From positions 1-24,815 of IMG/VR virus record IMGVR_UViG_3300014050_000128: 24,815 nt of DNA. One strand, given 5' to 3'. Positions within the stretch are counted from its first letter, which is position 1; every line of letters begins with the position of its first letter. Under the pieces are notes generated by a model. It was not told the DNA's origin and ran no database searches. It saw only the letters and a program-made list of their open reading frames with translations. Made by a program: the position numbers and the translations under genes. This document shows, one piece after another, positions 5,471 to 12,201 of this stretch. The DNA comes from a virus.

Positions 5471-6126
5471 TGGGATATTTCAGAGAACTACCAGATTTAG
5501 AGTATCAATCACCATTATCTGATAGAAAGTCTTCAGATACTTATGTTCGTGCAAAAAATCTATTTCGTCGTGTCAAACTTCGTGATGATTTACAAAATGT
5601 TTTTACAGTATTCAATAAGTATGAAATTCCCGATGGTTCAAGACCCGAATTAGTTGCAGATGAACTTTACGGAAAAGCAGATCTTGATTGGGTTGTTCTT
5701 TTATCTGCAGGAATTACAAATGTAAGAGATCAATGGCCATTATCAGATAAAGACATTTATAATTTCGCAGAAGAAAAATATGGTGAAAAATTAACTGATA
5801 TACATCATTATGAAACTTTAGAAGTTTTAGATTCTCAAGGAAGATTAATTCTTCCCGCAGGTAAAATTGTTGATAGTACATTTACAATTCCAGATCCAAA
5901 TACACCAATACTTAATTTACCACAAAGCAAAGTTGTAGTTGGAATTAATAATTATGAATATGAAGTAAAAGAAAATAATAAAAAAAGATCAATTTATATA
6001 CTCAGAAAAGAATATTTACAACAATTCTTAAATGATATGAGAAATATTATGTATTACAGTAAATCTTCTCAATATGTTGATAAGACTTTAATTCGCACTG
6101 AGAATACTAGAATCACTATGCCATAA
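5470..6126 (+). CDS. gp53: Baseplate wedge protein gp53
   Basis: 218 aa, matching the T4 gp53 wedge family, which joins neighbouring wedges around the hub. The N-terminus MGYFRELPDLEYQSPLSDR and the following RAKNLFRRVKLRDDL (about 27-43) are typical, as is the block YEIPDGSRPELVADELYG-ADLDWVVLL (about 51-78), which has LysM-like character in the family. A charged, Asn/Lys-rich C-terminal part ends with RTENTRITMP. The gene overlaps gp48 by one base and ends 31 bp before the convergent gp32 stop. The hairpin in the gap terminates gp32 rather than this gene, because the run of T lies on the other strand. Confidence 0.88.
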   Translation: MGYFRELPDLEYQSPLSDRKSSDTYVRAKNLFRRVKLRDDLQNVFTVFNKYEIPDGSRPELVADELYGKADLDWVVLLSAGITNVRDQWPLSDKDIYNFAEEKYGEKLTDIHHYETLEVLDSQGRLILPAGKIVDSTFTIPDPNTPILNLPQSKVVVGINNYEYEVKENNKKRSIYILRKEYLQQFLNDMRNIMYYSKSSQYVDKTLIRTENTRITMP

Positions 6127-6146
6127 AAAAGAGGGAGGTTTCCCTC
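6125..6146 (-). terminator. Rho-independent terminator after gp32
   Basis: GAGGGA (6131-6136), a GGTT loop and TCCCTC (6141-6146) make a stem that on the minus strand is followed by six T (6130-6125). It lies 10 bp after the gp32 stop. On the plus strand no T run follows, so it should work mainly against minus-strand transcripts. Confidence 0.75.
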
Positions 6147-6156
6147 CCCGTTCTTA

Positions 6157-7071
6157 TCACTCAGCAAGTTTTGCGAAGTAGGACAGAGCATCGTCATCAT
6201 CTTCATCATAAGAAGAAGACTTAGAAGAACTCAGATTACTAAGTTCAGTACGAAGATCTTCATCAAGGTCACGAACAGAACCACGAGAAGTCTCTTCCTC
6301 ATCAGCAACTTCAGGGTCTTGACGACGAGAAGTCTTATTACCAAGAACATAATCAAGACGCTTCTTCAGTTCATCATAAGACTTGAACTGATCAGGAGCA
6401 ACGAGTTCGGCAAGAGAATACTGCTTCTTCCACACTGCTTCCATAGCATCATCATCATCCAGAAGAGCACCTTGTGCGGCAAACTCACTGGAATCATAGT
6501 TACGATAACCAGCAACATTCTTTGCCTTCAGTTTGAAGTTGGCACCCTGCCAGAAGTCAAACGGATCGATGGGAGTTTCATCCTCAAACTCAGGTTGCAT
6601 GGCAGCAGTAATCTTATCAAAGATTTTCTTGCCAAACTTATAGAGGAAGACTTTACCTTCGTTGGAAGGATTTGCAGGATCTTTGACAACATAGATGTTG
6701 GCAACATAAGTCAGTTTGCGTTTCTGCTTACGTGCGATCTCTTTACCAGCATCAGTACCATTATTCCACAGTTCGGAGTTCAGTTCTGAAACGGGATCTT
6801 TCTGATTCAGAGTAGTCAGAGAGTTCTCAATATACCAACCGCCAGAACCTTGAAAGGCATGAGAGTACAGTTTCACAAACGGCAGATCCTCACCGTCAGG
6901 AGCAGGAAGAAAACGAATGACGGCATAACCATTGCCACTTTTATCACATTCGAGTTTCCATACACGATCATCACCAGATGATGTGCTATTATTCATTTTT
7001 TCAACTTCCTTGACCAGTTTGGCAGTCAGGGAACCAAGTTTGGATTGTTTTTTAAGATCGGAAAAAGACAT
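6157..7071 (-). CDS. gp32: Single-stranded DNA-binding protein gp32
   Basis: 304 aa; the T4 gp32 homologue, which coats ssDNA during replication and recombination and recruits gp59. An N-terminal basic cooperativity arm ([10 protein letters not shown], 6-15) is followed by the OB-fold core: [19 protein letters not shown] (about 38-56), [10 protein letters not shown] (64-73), GGWYIEN (77-83) and [28 protein letters not shown] (about 122-150). The C-terminal tail is acidic and Ser-rich, ending [16 protein letters not shown], as needed for partner contacts. Of the four T4 Zn ligands only the His remains (His71); the Cys positions are Ser84 and Ser95 and the third has no Cys, so the Zn site is lost. 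It is last in the operon, but has its own perfect sigma70 promoter and a G-free leader. Confidence 0.95.
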   Translation of the reverse strand: [304 protein letters not shown]

Positions 7072-7108
7072 TTGGATTAGTTGGGTAAATTTGGATTTGT
7101 TGGATTTA
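7072..7108 (-). promoter_or_regulatory. G-free gp32 mRNA leader, probable autogenous operator
   Basis: On the mRNA strand these 37 nt contain no G, hence almost no possible structure and no Shine-Dalgarno sequence. ATCCAA occurs three times, the last just before the ATG. T4 gp32 represses its own translation by binding cooperatively to an unstructured leader; this leader has the expected character, although its sequence is unlike T4's. Confidence 0.55.
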
Positions 7109-7115
7109 CTTGAAT

Positions 7116-7144
7116 ATTATAACAAAAATGATCTCACTTGTCAA
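7116..7144 (-). promoter_or_regulatory. Consensus sigma70 promoter for gp32
   Basis: TTGACA (7144-7139), a 17-bp spacer and TATAAT (7121-7116), with TG one base before the -10 box. All twelve hexamer bases match the bacterial consensus. It overlaps the end of the upstream gene, whose last codons are Ile-Asp-Lys-stop. The -10 box lies 45 bp before the gp32 ATG. Confidence 0.88.
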
Positions 7145-7466
7145 TGAATTGTTTGAGGGACTCGATGGTTTTATTCATACTATTGAATAAAAGATTCATA
7201 TCTGTATCAGGTGGAAATCCCATCAGAGCAACTGATTTGCGAAGATTCTCTTTCATCTCAACCGCTTGTGGGTCATCAGAAAGAGAAAGTCTTGTGTACA
7301 TAATCTGTTGTTTTTCAAGTAACAAAGTCATTTTTTCAATGTGTTCTAGTTTATCTTCACGAGTCATCGAACCAAAAGTCAGAATACTTCCATAAATGAA
7401 CCTTTGAAGTTCATTAATTTCTTCTAATTCCTCCTGAATCAATTCGGAGTCAAAAAATTTACTCAT
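7134..7466 (-). CDS. DUF1825-like small helical protein
   Basis: 110 aa. It begins MSKFFDSELIQEELEEINELQ, followed by SILTFGSMTREDKLEHIEKMTLLLEKQQIMYTRLSLSDDPQAVEMKENL and ending in an amphipathic helix. The FFDSE-x-Q-E start and the K/L-rich helices ending in '(M/L)YxRLxLSDDP' fit the DUF1825 family, known to me from cyanobacteria and their myoviruses. Function unknown. No membrane segment or metal site is visible; it is entirely helical by pattern. The start overlaps the gp59 stop by 8 bp, and its last codons contain the gp32 -35 box. The family's distribution is one of the stronger hints of a cyanobacterial host. Confidence 0.72.
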   Translation of the reverse strand: MSKFFDSELIQEELEEINELQRFIYGSILTFGSMTREDKLEHIEKMTLLLEKQQIMYTRLSLSDDPQAVEMKENLRKSVALMGFPPDTDMNLLFNSMNKTIESLKQFIDK

Positions 7467-8049
7467 TTACAATTTCCCGTAAAAGTTTTTTATAATTAAA
7501 CACATCGATATTTAGAAAAGGTTTATACTTTTTAATTTTTAAACTTACGGTTTCCCAGACTGGATCCATAAGTTTCTTATCAAAAACATTCCCGAACTGG
7601 AAGATTATATCGTAAATTACCAAAACTTCAGGGGAAATGTTCCCACCCAGGAATTTTTTTAGAACTGGTGGATGACCTTTCAAACAATTGAAGGCATCTT
7701 CTAATTTTGTTTCCGAGAGTAATGCTTCTGATTGTTCTTTGAACAAGTAGGTCAAACTCTGCTGTCGTTTCATCCACTCTGTGTATGTTCTTTCTCCAGA
7801 ATTTATAATTTCGCCAATCCATATGTTCTGTGGGTTATCTGCGGCAACAAAATTTGATACAAGAAAATCTACAATTTCCTTATCAGAATATTTCCTTGAA
7901 GATTTTTCAAAAAAATACTTGTCTTTTCGTTTATTAAAGGAAGTTAGAGTTGCTCTAGACTTCCCACCATATTTAAAGAAATCATACTTTGGATTTGTAA
8001 AATGACTTTTGAGAGAAAGATAATGTTGATATGTCTCAAAAGGACTCAT
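7459..8049 (-). CDS. gp59: Helicase loader gp59
   Basis: 196 aa; homologue of T4 gp59, which binds fork DNA and gp32 and loads the gp41 helicase. The N-terminus MSPFETYQHYLSLKSHF--PKYDFFKYGGK (1-30) is diagnostic, followed by KDKYFFEK-SRKYSDKEIVDFLVSNFVA (about 42-69) and IWIGEI. The second, helical half includes KGHPPVLKKFLGGNISPEVLVIYD (about 123-146) and PVWETVSLKIKKYKPFL. The length is slightly under T4's 217 aa. It overlaps gp33 upstream by 4 bp (ATGA), and gp32 is two genes downstream, the T4 order 33-59-32 with one gene inserted. Confidence 0.9.
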   Translation of the reverse strand: MSPFETYQHYLSLKSHFTNPKYDFFKYGGKSRATLTSFNKRKDKYFFEKSSRKYSDKEIVDFLVSNFVAADNPQNIWIGEIINSGERTYTEWMKRQQSLTYLFKEQSEALLSETKLEDAFNCLKGHPPVLKKFLGGNISPEVLVIYDIIFQFGNVFDKKLMDPVWETVSLKIKKYKPFLNIDVFNYKKLLREIVNE

Positions 8050-8378
8050 AGTGGCAATTTTGCTTTCGAAGTTTTTTTCATAAAATTAAGATTGATTGCA
8101 TCATACTTCAATCGTTCTTTAAGTGGTTTCGATATTAGTTTTGTAATTGAATCCACTTCAATATTATTCACTTCACAATAGTGAACAATTGCATCAATAT
8201 AATTGCACTTTTCTTCTGCAACAATCTTCTCTACTTCCAGTGCAAACTTGGAAGGAGTTAAAAATTTGTCCTCTATTGCTTGTTCTAAAGTTTCTTCATA
8301 TCGAGGAGAGTATTCATAAAAAGAATCATTTCTTACATTGGACTTTCCATCTTTTCTTATTGCTTTATTTGGTTCCAT
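8046..8378 (-). CDS. gp33: Late-transcription coactivator gp33
   Basis: Homologue of T4 gp33, which links host RNA polymerase to the gp45 sliding clamp for late transcription. I choose the ATG at 8378 (110 aa, MEPNKAIRKDGK). The longer 145-aa frame would run 105 bases further into the upstream nuclease gene, whereas the chosen ATG overlaps that gene's stop (ATGGAACCAAATAA), the usual coupling in this operon. A helical middle (YEETLEQAIEDKFLTPSKFALEVEKIV, about 25-51) and NYIDAIVHYCEVNNIEVDSI (about 57-77) fit the family, as does the C-terminus LNFMKKTSKAKLPL. The assignment leans on position next to gp59 as well as on sequence. Its presence agrees with the many TATAAATA-like boxes in the window. 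Confidence 0.75.
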   Translation of the reverse strand: MEPNKAIRKDGKSNVRNDSFYEYSPRYEETLEQAIEDKFLTPSKFALEVEKIVAEEKCNYIDAIVHYCEVNNIEVDSITKLISKPLKERLKYDAINLNFMKKTSKAKLPL

Positions 8379-9045
8379 AGAGTTCCAATTTATCCCCAAC
8401 AAACTTTCTAATATATTGGACGAGCAATTTAAGGTACTTTGCTTTGTCGTATTCTTCATAAACAACACATTCTCCATTTTCACAAGCCATAATAATGACT
8501 AATTTCTTTACCATTATACCAGTAATTTCGTATAACATGCAAGCATATGCCATACATTGAACAAAATAATGTTCAATCCACTCGCGTGGTTTTGGTTTCT
8601 TCGAAGTCTTAAAGTCGATAATTGCCAATTCGCCGTTGTATTCTGCAATACAATCAACAGTTCCCGCAATACCTAATTGCTTACTATATAGGGAACCTTC
8701 AAGAGCATGAATATTATTTATGCGATTAAGTTCCGCTTTAGCAATCTTAAAAAGAAAATCCGCCAGCGGCGCAACTGACGGCAGATCTTGATTTTTAAGA
8801 TAGTTCTCTGTAAGAGAATGCATATCCGTGCCGCGAGAAGTAGCTGCCTTAGTAATCTTATTTGCTTCCTCTTCACCAATTTTTTTGCGCCATTTGACAA
8901 AAATTTCACGATTAAAATGACTTGTAACAGAAGTAATTGAAACTAATTTAAGAAGTACTTCATCATCAGGAACTTTATAATAACGAATACCATCTATAGT
9001 CTCCCGTTCAAGTTTCGGGAGAATCAAATCAACATGATTGAACAT
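8365..9045 (-). CDS. RecB-like PD-(D/E)XK exonuclease
   Basis: 226 aa. A Cas4/RecB-type nuclease domain with its motifs in order: His76 (RGTDMHSLTE), Glu116 region (HALEGSLYS), GTVD with Asp131, DFK with Asp144 and Lys146 in IIDFKTSKKP, and the QxxxY motif at about 163-167 (VQCMAY). This architecture matches the phage and mitochondrial (MGME1-like) single-strand exonucleases often found beside phoH and gp33/gp59 genes in T4-like cyanophages. No Fe-S cysteines typical of Cas4 are present. The start shares TAATG with the phoH stop, and the stop overlaps the gp33 start. A role in recombination or host DNA degradation is inferred. Confidence 0.82.
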   Translation of the reverse strand: MFNHVDLILPKLERETIDGIRYYKVPDDEVLLKLVSITSVTSHFNREIFVKWRKKIGEEEANKITKAATSRGTDMHSLTENYLKNQDLPSVAPLADFLFKIAKAELNRINNIHALEGSLYSKQLGIAGTVDCIAEYNGELAIIDFKTSKKPKPREWIEHYFVQCMAYACMLYEITGIMVKKLVIIMACENGECVVYEEYDKAKYLKLLVQYIRKFVGDKLELYGTK

Positions 9046-9803
9046 TAAAAACCTGCTTCTAATTTTGCAATAATATATTCTTTGACAAGTCCAGAACGAA
9101 CAATATCATCGACACCAAACTCTATTATATCAATAGATGGCATTTTACGCAAGATGCTCATAAAATCAACAATTCCATTACGCTCATTAGTCTTTTGCAA
9201 ATCGGACTGAGTAGCATCTCCACAAAACATAATCTTAGAGTTTTCACCAATACGAGTAATGATTGAATCCAGTTCATGTGCCGTACAGTTTTGGAATTCA
9301 TCTACAATGACGATAGAATTATCAAGTGTGGTTCCTCTTAAAAATGAGGTGCTCCAGAACTTAATTGTCTCCTGAGACTTAAGATTGCCATAAAGCATCT
9401 CAAACTCAACATCAGAAGGCATCTGGAACATATACTTCACCATATTCTTATAAGGAATTTGGTAAATATCCGATTTATCCTCATAAGAACCGGGAAGGAA
9501 ACCAATTTCTCTGGTAGCAACTAAAGAACGAACCAGATAGATTTTCTCATAAGGAGTTCTTTCATCAAGAACCTCACGAAGAGCATTATAAAGAGTGATG
9601 AAAGTCTTACCCGTTCCTGCACATCCATAGGCGACAAGATGCTTACCTTTAGCATATGCATCAAAAAGTTTTCTTTGATTATCTGTAAGTGGGTCAATAT
9701 CTAATAGATATTCACTTCCTAGTGCCTTCTTTCTTTTCATTTGACGGGTTGTAAGACCAACACCGATTGGTTGATCATTCGTCGTTCTTTTTCTTCTTGC
9801 CAT
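9045..9803 (-). CDS. phoH: PhoH-like ATPase
   Basis: 252 aa, a PhoH-family P-loop NTPase. Walker A is GCAGTGKT (60-67), Walker B is IVIVDEFQN (about 164-172), and the family signature EIGFLPG (99-105) and GD-TQSDL (about 195-202) are intact. The basic N-terminus (MARRKRTTND) precedes a QMKRKKALG stretch, and the domain starts at LTDNQRKLFDAYAKGKH. PhoH is widespread in marine phages; its function there is unsettled (RNA helicase or nuclease-related roles are proposed), and the phosphate-stress link is known only from E. coli. It follows the 85-aa reading frame by 9 bp and overlaps the exonuclease start. Confidence 0.93.
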   Translation of the reverse strand: MARRKRTTNDQPIGVGLTTRQMKRKKALGSEYLLDIDPLTDNQRKLFDAYAKGKHLVAYGCAGTGKTFITLYNALREVLDERTPYEKIYLVRSLVATREIGFLPGSYEDKSDIYQIPYKNMVKYMFQMPSDVEFEMLYGNLKSQETIKFWSTSFLRGTTLDNSIVIVDEFQNCTAHELDSIITRIGENSKIMFCGDATQSDLQKTNERNGIVDFMSILRKMPSIDIIEFGVDDIVRSGLVKEYIIAKLEAGF

Positions 9804-9812
9804 ATTAGTAGT

Positions 9813-10055
9813 TTAGATTTTTTTTACTCTTGACCCAGGAGCCTTGCTTGCTTTAGAAAGGACATCGTTCCATCCAGGATTACGACTGATGAGTTTATCT
9901 TTCCACTCACCAACCTCTCCTGGTGTAGCACATCCTTGTGACCAATCACGGGACCAAGGTTTATTATTTTCATACCAATCCATAATATCATGGACACTCA
10001 TTTCAATAACTTTTTTTTCACCCGTTTCCGGATTATAAACTGGATATATTGCCAT
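9813..10055 (-). CDS. Small conserved phage protein, unknown
   Basis: An 80-aa product starting MAIYPVYNPETGEKK at 10055, where ATG overlaps the stop of the upstream endonuclease gene (TAATG). A frame five codons longer (from 10070) is possible but less likely. The protein is soluble, with a short beta start, a Trp-rich centre (IMDWYENNKPWSRDWSQGCATPGEVGEWKDKLI) and a basic tail (KAPGSRVKKI). I have no named family; similar small genes sit beside phoH in T4-like cyanophages. The coupling to an endonuclease stop suggests that the endonuclease gene inserted exactly upstream and kept a stop-start overlap. Confidence 0.7.
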   Translation of the reverse strand: MAIYPVYNPETGEKKVIEMSVHDIMDWYENNKPWSRDWSQGCATPGEVGEWKDKLISRNPGWNDVLSKASKAPGSRVKKI

Positions 10056-10606
10056 TAAACCAATCTCCATCCTTTATGTTGTTGCTGTCTTCCTCTACGC
10101 AAATCATATATGCAAGAGGGTTTTAAATTGTGTAGTTCACAAAATTCATTAATATTGTCACCATTATATATTTCCCCCTTTGGAGACATCAATTTAAACG
10201 ATTTAACATGTAAGGGAGGTTTTATTCCCATATCTTTATTTCGTTTAGAAAGACGATTTTTCGCATCTTCACTCATACCTGGACCCAATACTCTACCCTT
10301 GCAGGAATTTCGTATCTTTTCTTTACTTTTTTCAGTATGTCCAGTAAAGATAGGAGGAGCATCTCCACCATTTGATTTATTGCGAAGAATTCCAGTTCCC
10401 AAATCTTTTCTACCAAAAACATTAATCATATAAATTTCATGTTTATATGCAGCATCTTCTGTAAGATTATTTTTAAGAATGAGTATTCTGTCTTTTGGTG
10501 GAGGAGAAAAGAAATCATGTTTTTGATATGCTCTTCTACCTTTACCTTTACCAATATACCATGGAGTTTTATCTTCTCGTAAATAAGCGTAAGTATAATA
10601 CTCCAT
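10055..10606 (-). CDS. GIY-YIG homing endonuclease (copy 2)
   Basis: 183 aa. The GIY-YIG domain spans about 1-88, with YYTY (3-6), YIG (17-19), Arg24, catalytic Glu57 (KHEIYM) and Asn79 (SNGGDA). The region TGHTEKSKEKIRNSCKGRV...MSEDAKNRLSKRNK (about 88-123) looks like diverged NUMOD3 repeats, and the C-terminus (FKLMSPKGEIYNGDNINEF...HKGWRLV) resembles the DNA-binding repeats of intron-encoded nucleases. It shares most residues of the first ~85 with the gene at 1186-1800, but the C-terminal half is different, so the two likely recognise different sites. It lies in the same direction as the operon, between thyX and the 80-aa gene, with its own late box 24 nt before the ATG. Confidence 0.92.
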   Translation of the reverse strand: MEYYTYAYLREDKTPWYIGKGKGRRAYQKHDFFSPPPKDRILILKNNLTEDAAYKHEIYMINVFGRKDLGTGILRNKSNGGDAPPIFTGHTEKSKEKIRNSCKGRVLGPGMSEDAKNRLSKRNKDMGIKPPLHVKSFKLMSPKGEIYNGDNINEFCELHNLKPSCIYDLRRGRQQQHKGWRLV

Positions 10607-10630
10607 AAAATTACAAAATCAACACAAAAA

Positions 10631-10638
10631 TATTTATG
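10631..10638 (-). promoter_or_regulatory. T4-type late promoter for GIY-YIG gene 2
   Basis: The minus strand reads CATAAATA, overlapping the thyX stop codon (10636-10634) and ending 24 nt before the endonuclease ATG, exactly as for copy 1. Confidence 0.7.
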
Positions 10639-11386
10639 GACTCAACCGTGCTCTATGAAGTCTCTTTTCCTCATAATATGCCCAGACATTAGGTGCCCAT
10701 TTCTGAAGTTCTGGTGCAAAAGAATCACATAATGCTTGAATCTCAAGTTGAGCATCAAGTTTAGAACGAAGATCCATAAAGTGAAGAACAGAACGAAGAT
10801 TAAAGGATACTACAAAGTTCTGGCGAATTGCTTGAGGAAGGTAATCTCGGATGTGCTCTTCACACATACCTTGCCCATAGTATTCAGCATACTCTTCACA
10901 CTCACTCAGAATCCTCCCTAACTTGCGTTGACGATGTTCGGTAGTCCACTCATACTTCTTACCTTTACGGTTGGTGTAGAACCCCACAGGGCGCACATAG
11001 AAGACATCTTCAACATCCAGTTCCCCTTTGGCAACTTTAACTACACGCTTACCAGTATATCTTTGAGATTGAACATCCCAAGAAGTTCCAATACGATGAG
11101 TTCGTGCCTGAACAATTACATTATGAACAAATCCAGCACAAGAAAAAGTAATACCAGGATGCTCGATTGGGCCCCAATGCCCTCTTTCATTAGGGAGCAA
11201 TTGTTCAACAATCCACTGCCCACATTCGTGATGGTTGGGAACTTCCACTTGATGAATAGGAACTTCCGAATAATCACCCTTACCTGCTTGCCAAATGACT
11301 TGCTCTGGAATCGGATAACCCTGAAGTTTCACCACTTCAAGATTCTTATCAAGTTCAAGTAGATCTTTTGATTTAATAGGTTTCAT
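10634..11386 (-). CDS. thyX: Flavin-dependent thymidylate synthase ThyX
   Basis: 250 aa; converts dUMP to dTMP with FAD and methylene-tetrahydrofolate, supplying thymidine for AT-rich phage DNA. The ThyX signature appears as RTHRIGTSWDVQSQRYTG (95-112), the variant form of RHRxxSxxxxSxR used by many marine phages. Upstream are the FAD-contact block ERGHWGPIEHPGITFSCAG (about 67-85), and downstream the NLRSVLHFMDLRSKLDAQLEIQAL stretch (about 196-219), which contains the substrate and flavin residues. The length is normal. The start ATG overlaps the stop of the 55-aa gene (11383-11386). The second homing endonuclease gene lies directly downstream. Confidence 0.95.
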   Translation of the reverse strand: MKPIKSKDLLELDKNLEVVKLQGYPIPEQVIWQAGKGDYSEVPIHQVEVPNHHECGQWIVEQLLPNERGHWGPIEHPGITFSCAGFVHNVIVQARTHRIGTSWDVQSQRYTGKRVVKVAKGELDVEDVFYVRPVGFYTNRKGKKYEWTTEHRQRKLGRILSECEEYAEYYGQGMCEEHIRDYLPQAIRQNFVVSFNLRSVLHFMDLRSKLDAQLEIQALCDSFAPELQKWAPNVWAYYEEKRLHRARLSP

Positions 11387-11550
11387 TTTTTTCCAAATCC
11401 TTTCGATGTTTTTGCCTCAATTTCTGCGAGTTCTTCTTTAACGACTCGCAATTGTTTTTTCATCTCTATCAATTTTTCTGAAGAATATAAATGTTCTTGT
11501 TTTGTCATTCGTTCGAGTAACTTTACTAACTCTTTTGCTCTTTTAGTCAT
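11383..11550 (-). CDS. Small basic coiled-coil protein upstream of thyX
   Basis: A 55-aa product starting MTKRAKELVKLLERMTKQ. I choose ATG 11550 because it overlaps the stop of the 52-aa gene (ATGACTAA); an eight-codon longer start at 11574 would overlap that gene by 32 bases. The protein is a charged helix with heptad-like leucines (LVKLLERM, MKKQLRVVKEELAEIEAK) ending KGFGKK. Its 3' end overlaps the thyX start by 4 bp. Function unknown; it may only be a coupled small protein of the nucleotide-metabolism operon. Confidence 0.6.
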   Translation of the reverse strand: MTKRAKELVKLLERMTKQEHLYSSEKLIEMKKQLRVVKEELAEIEAKTSKGFGKK

Positions 11551-11701
11551 CGTCGTCCTCAAAGATTTCGTCATAATCTACTTCTCTTGGTTTAATATCA
11601 TCAAATCGATATGATGATACATCAGAATAAATTTCAGTTTTTAAAGAATCAATCAACAATTCCAGATTACGAATAATAAGTTTTACTTTTTGTTTGTCCA
11701 T
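11543..11701 (-). CDS. Small acidic-tailed protein, first gene of the thyX operon
   Basis: A 52-aa frame that starts ATG at 11701 and ends TAA at 11543. The product begins MDKQKVKLIIRNLELLIDSL, continues SYRFDDIKPREVDYDEIFE and ends in five acidic residues. It overlaps the next gene by 8 bases and lies 30 bp after a terminator, so it should be the first gene of the thyX-gp32 run. I do not recognise a family; similar short proteins with a helical start and acidic end are common beside thyX in T4-like cyanophages. I see no convincing promoter in the 30-bp gap. Confidence 0.6.
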   Translation of the reverse strand: MDKQKVKLIIRNLELLIDSLKTEIYSDVSSYRFDDIKPREVDYDEIFEDDDD

Positions 11702-11730
11702 AGATTAAATTGTTTCAAATCATTCTACAT

Positions 11731-11760
11731 AAAAAAGAGTCACTCGTCAAGAGCGACCCT
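11731..11760 (-). terminator. Rho-independent terminator after the 122-aa gene
   Basis: On the minus strand AGGGTCGCTC, loop TTGAC and GAGTGACTCT form a 10-bp stem with two G-T pairs, followed by five T (11735-11731). It lies 45 bp after the stop of the 122-aa gene and separates that group from the thyX operon. Confidence 0.82.
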
Positions 11761-11805
11761 ACGAATCAAAAAATTACTGGAAAATTTTTTGAGCATTTTG
11801 GGAAA

Positions 11806-12174
11806 TCACTTTCGCTTTTTGTTTTTGGGTGCTTCATATCCCCAAACTTTAGGACTGATTTTACCATAACCCCATTCAATACTTTGAATGACATTACCCA
11901 TGGCGTCGTAGTACATATCAAAAATATTAACTTTTTTACCAGATCTGGTGAGGTCATAACAAACCTTACCATTCATCAAATAAGTTACAATATAAGCATC
12001 ATTGGGAACATCTGTAACCTTTGCCTCATTTAAAGTACAATTGTGTTTTAATATTTCACATCCGTAACGAGACTTTAATGATTCTCTTTCTTGAACTGTC
12101 CAAGTCTCATGATCTTTTTCGGATGTCCTAGTCTTTTCTGTAGACATCTTTCTTTCTTTTGTATTTTTTTCCAT
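11806..12174 (-). CDS. Conserved phage protein, unknown
   Basis: Up to 122 aa, with a basic/acidic low-complexity N-terminus (1-35), then YGCEILKHNCTLNEAKVTDVPNDAYIVTYLMNGKVCYDLTRSG (about 37-79), and a Trp-containing end (SIEWGYGKISPKVWGYEAPKNKKRK). A second ATG at 12147, preceded by AAAGAAAG, may be the true start (113 aa). The NDAYIVTYLMNGKVCYDLTR-GKKV pattern suggests a small beta domain. I do not recognise it. It is the last of three minus-strand genes between the late box at 13259 and the terminator at 11731. Confidence 0.65.
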   Translation of the reverse strand: MEKNTKERKMSTEKTRTSEKDHETWTVQERESLKSRYGCEILKHNCTLNEAKVTDVPNDAYIVTYLMNGKVCYDLTRSGKKVNIFDMYYDAMGNVIQSIEWGYGKISPKVWGYEAPKNKKRK

Positions 12175-12201
12175 ATCAATAAATCCAATTGTTACTTTAT
12201 T

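Noticed and set aside
6319-6789. Plus-strand frame of 156 codons opposite gp32
   Set aside because: Antisense of a strongly conserved gene; the frame is open because of gp32 codon use.
8379-8483. 35-codon N-terminal extension of gp33
   Set aside because: It lies wholly inside the exonuclease gene in another frame, and the ATG at 8378 gives the stop-start overlap usual in this operon.
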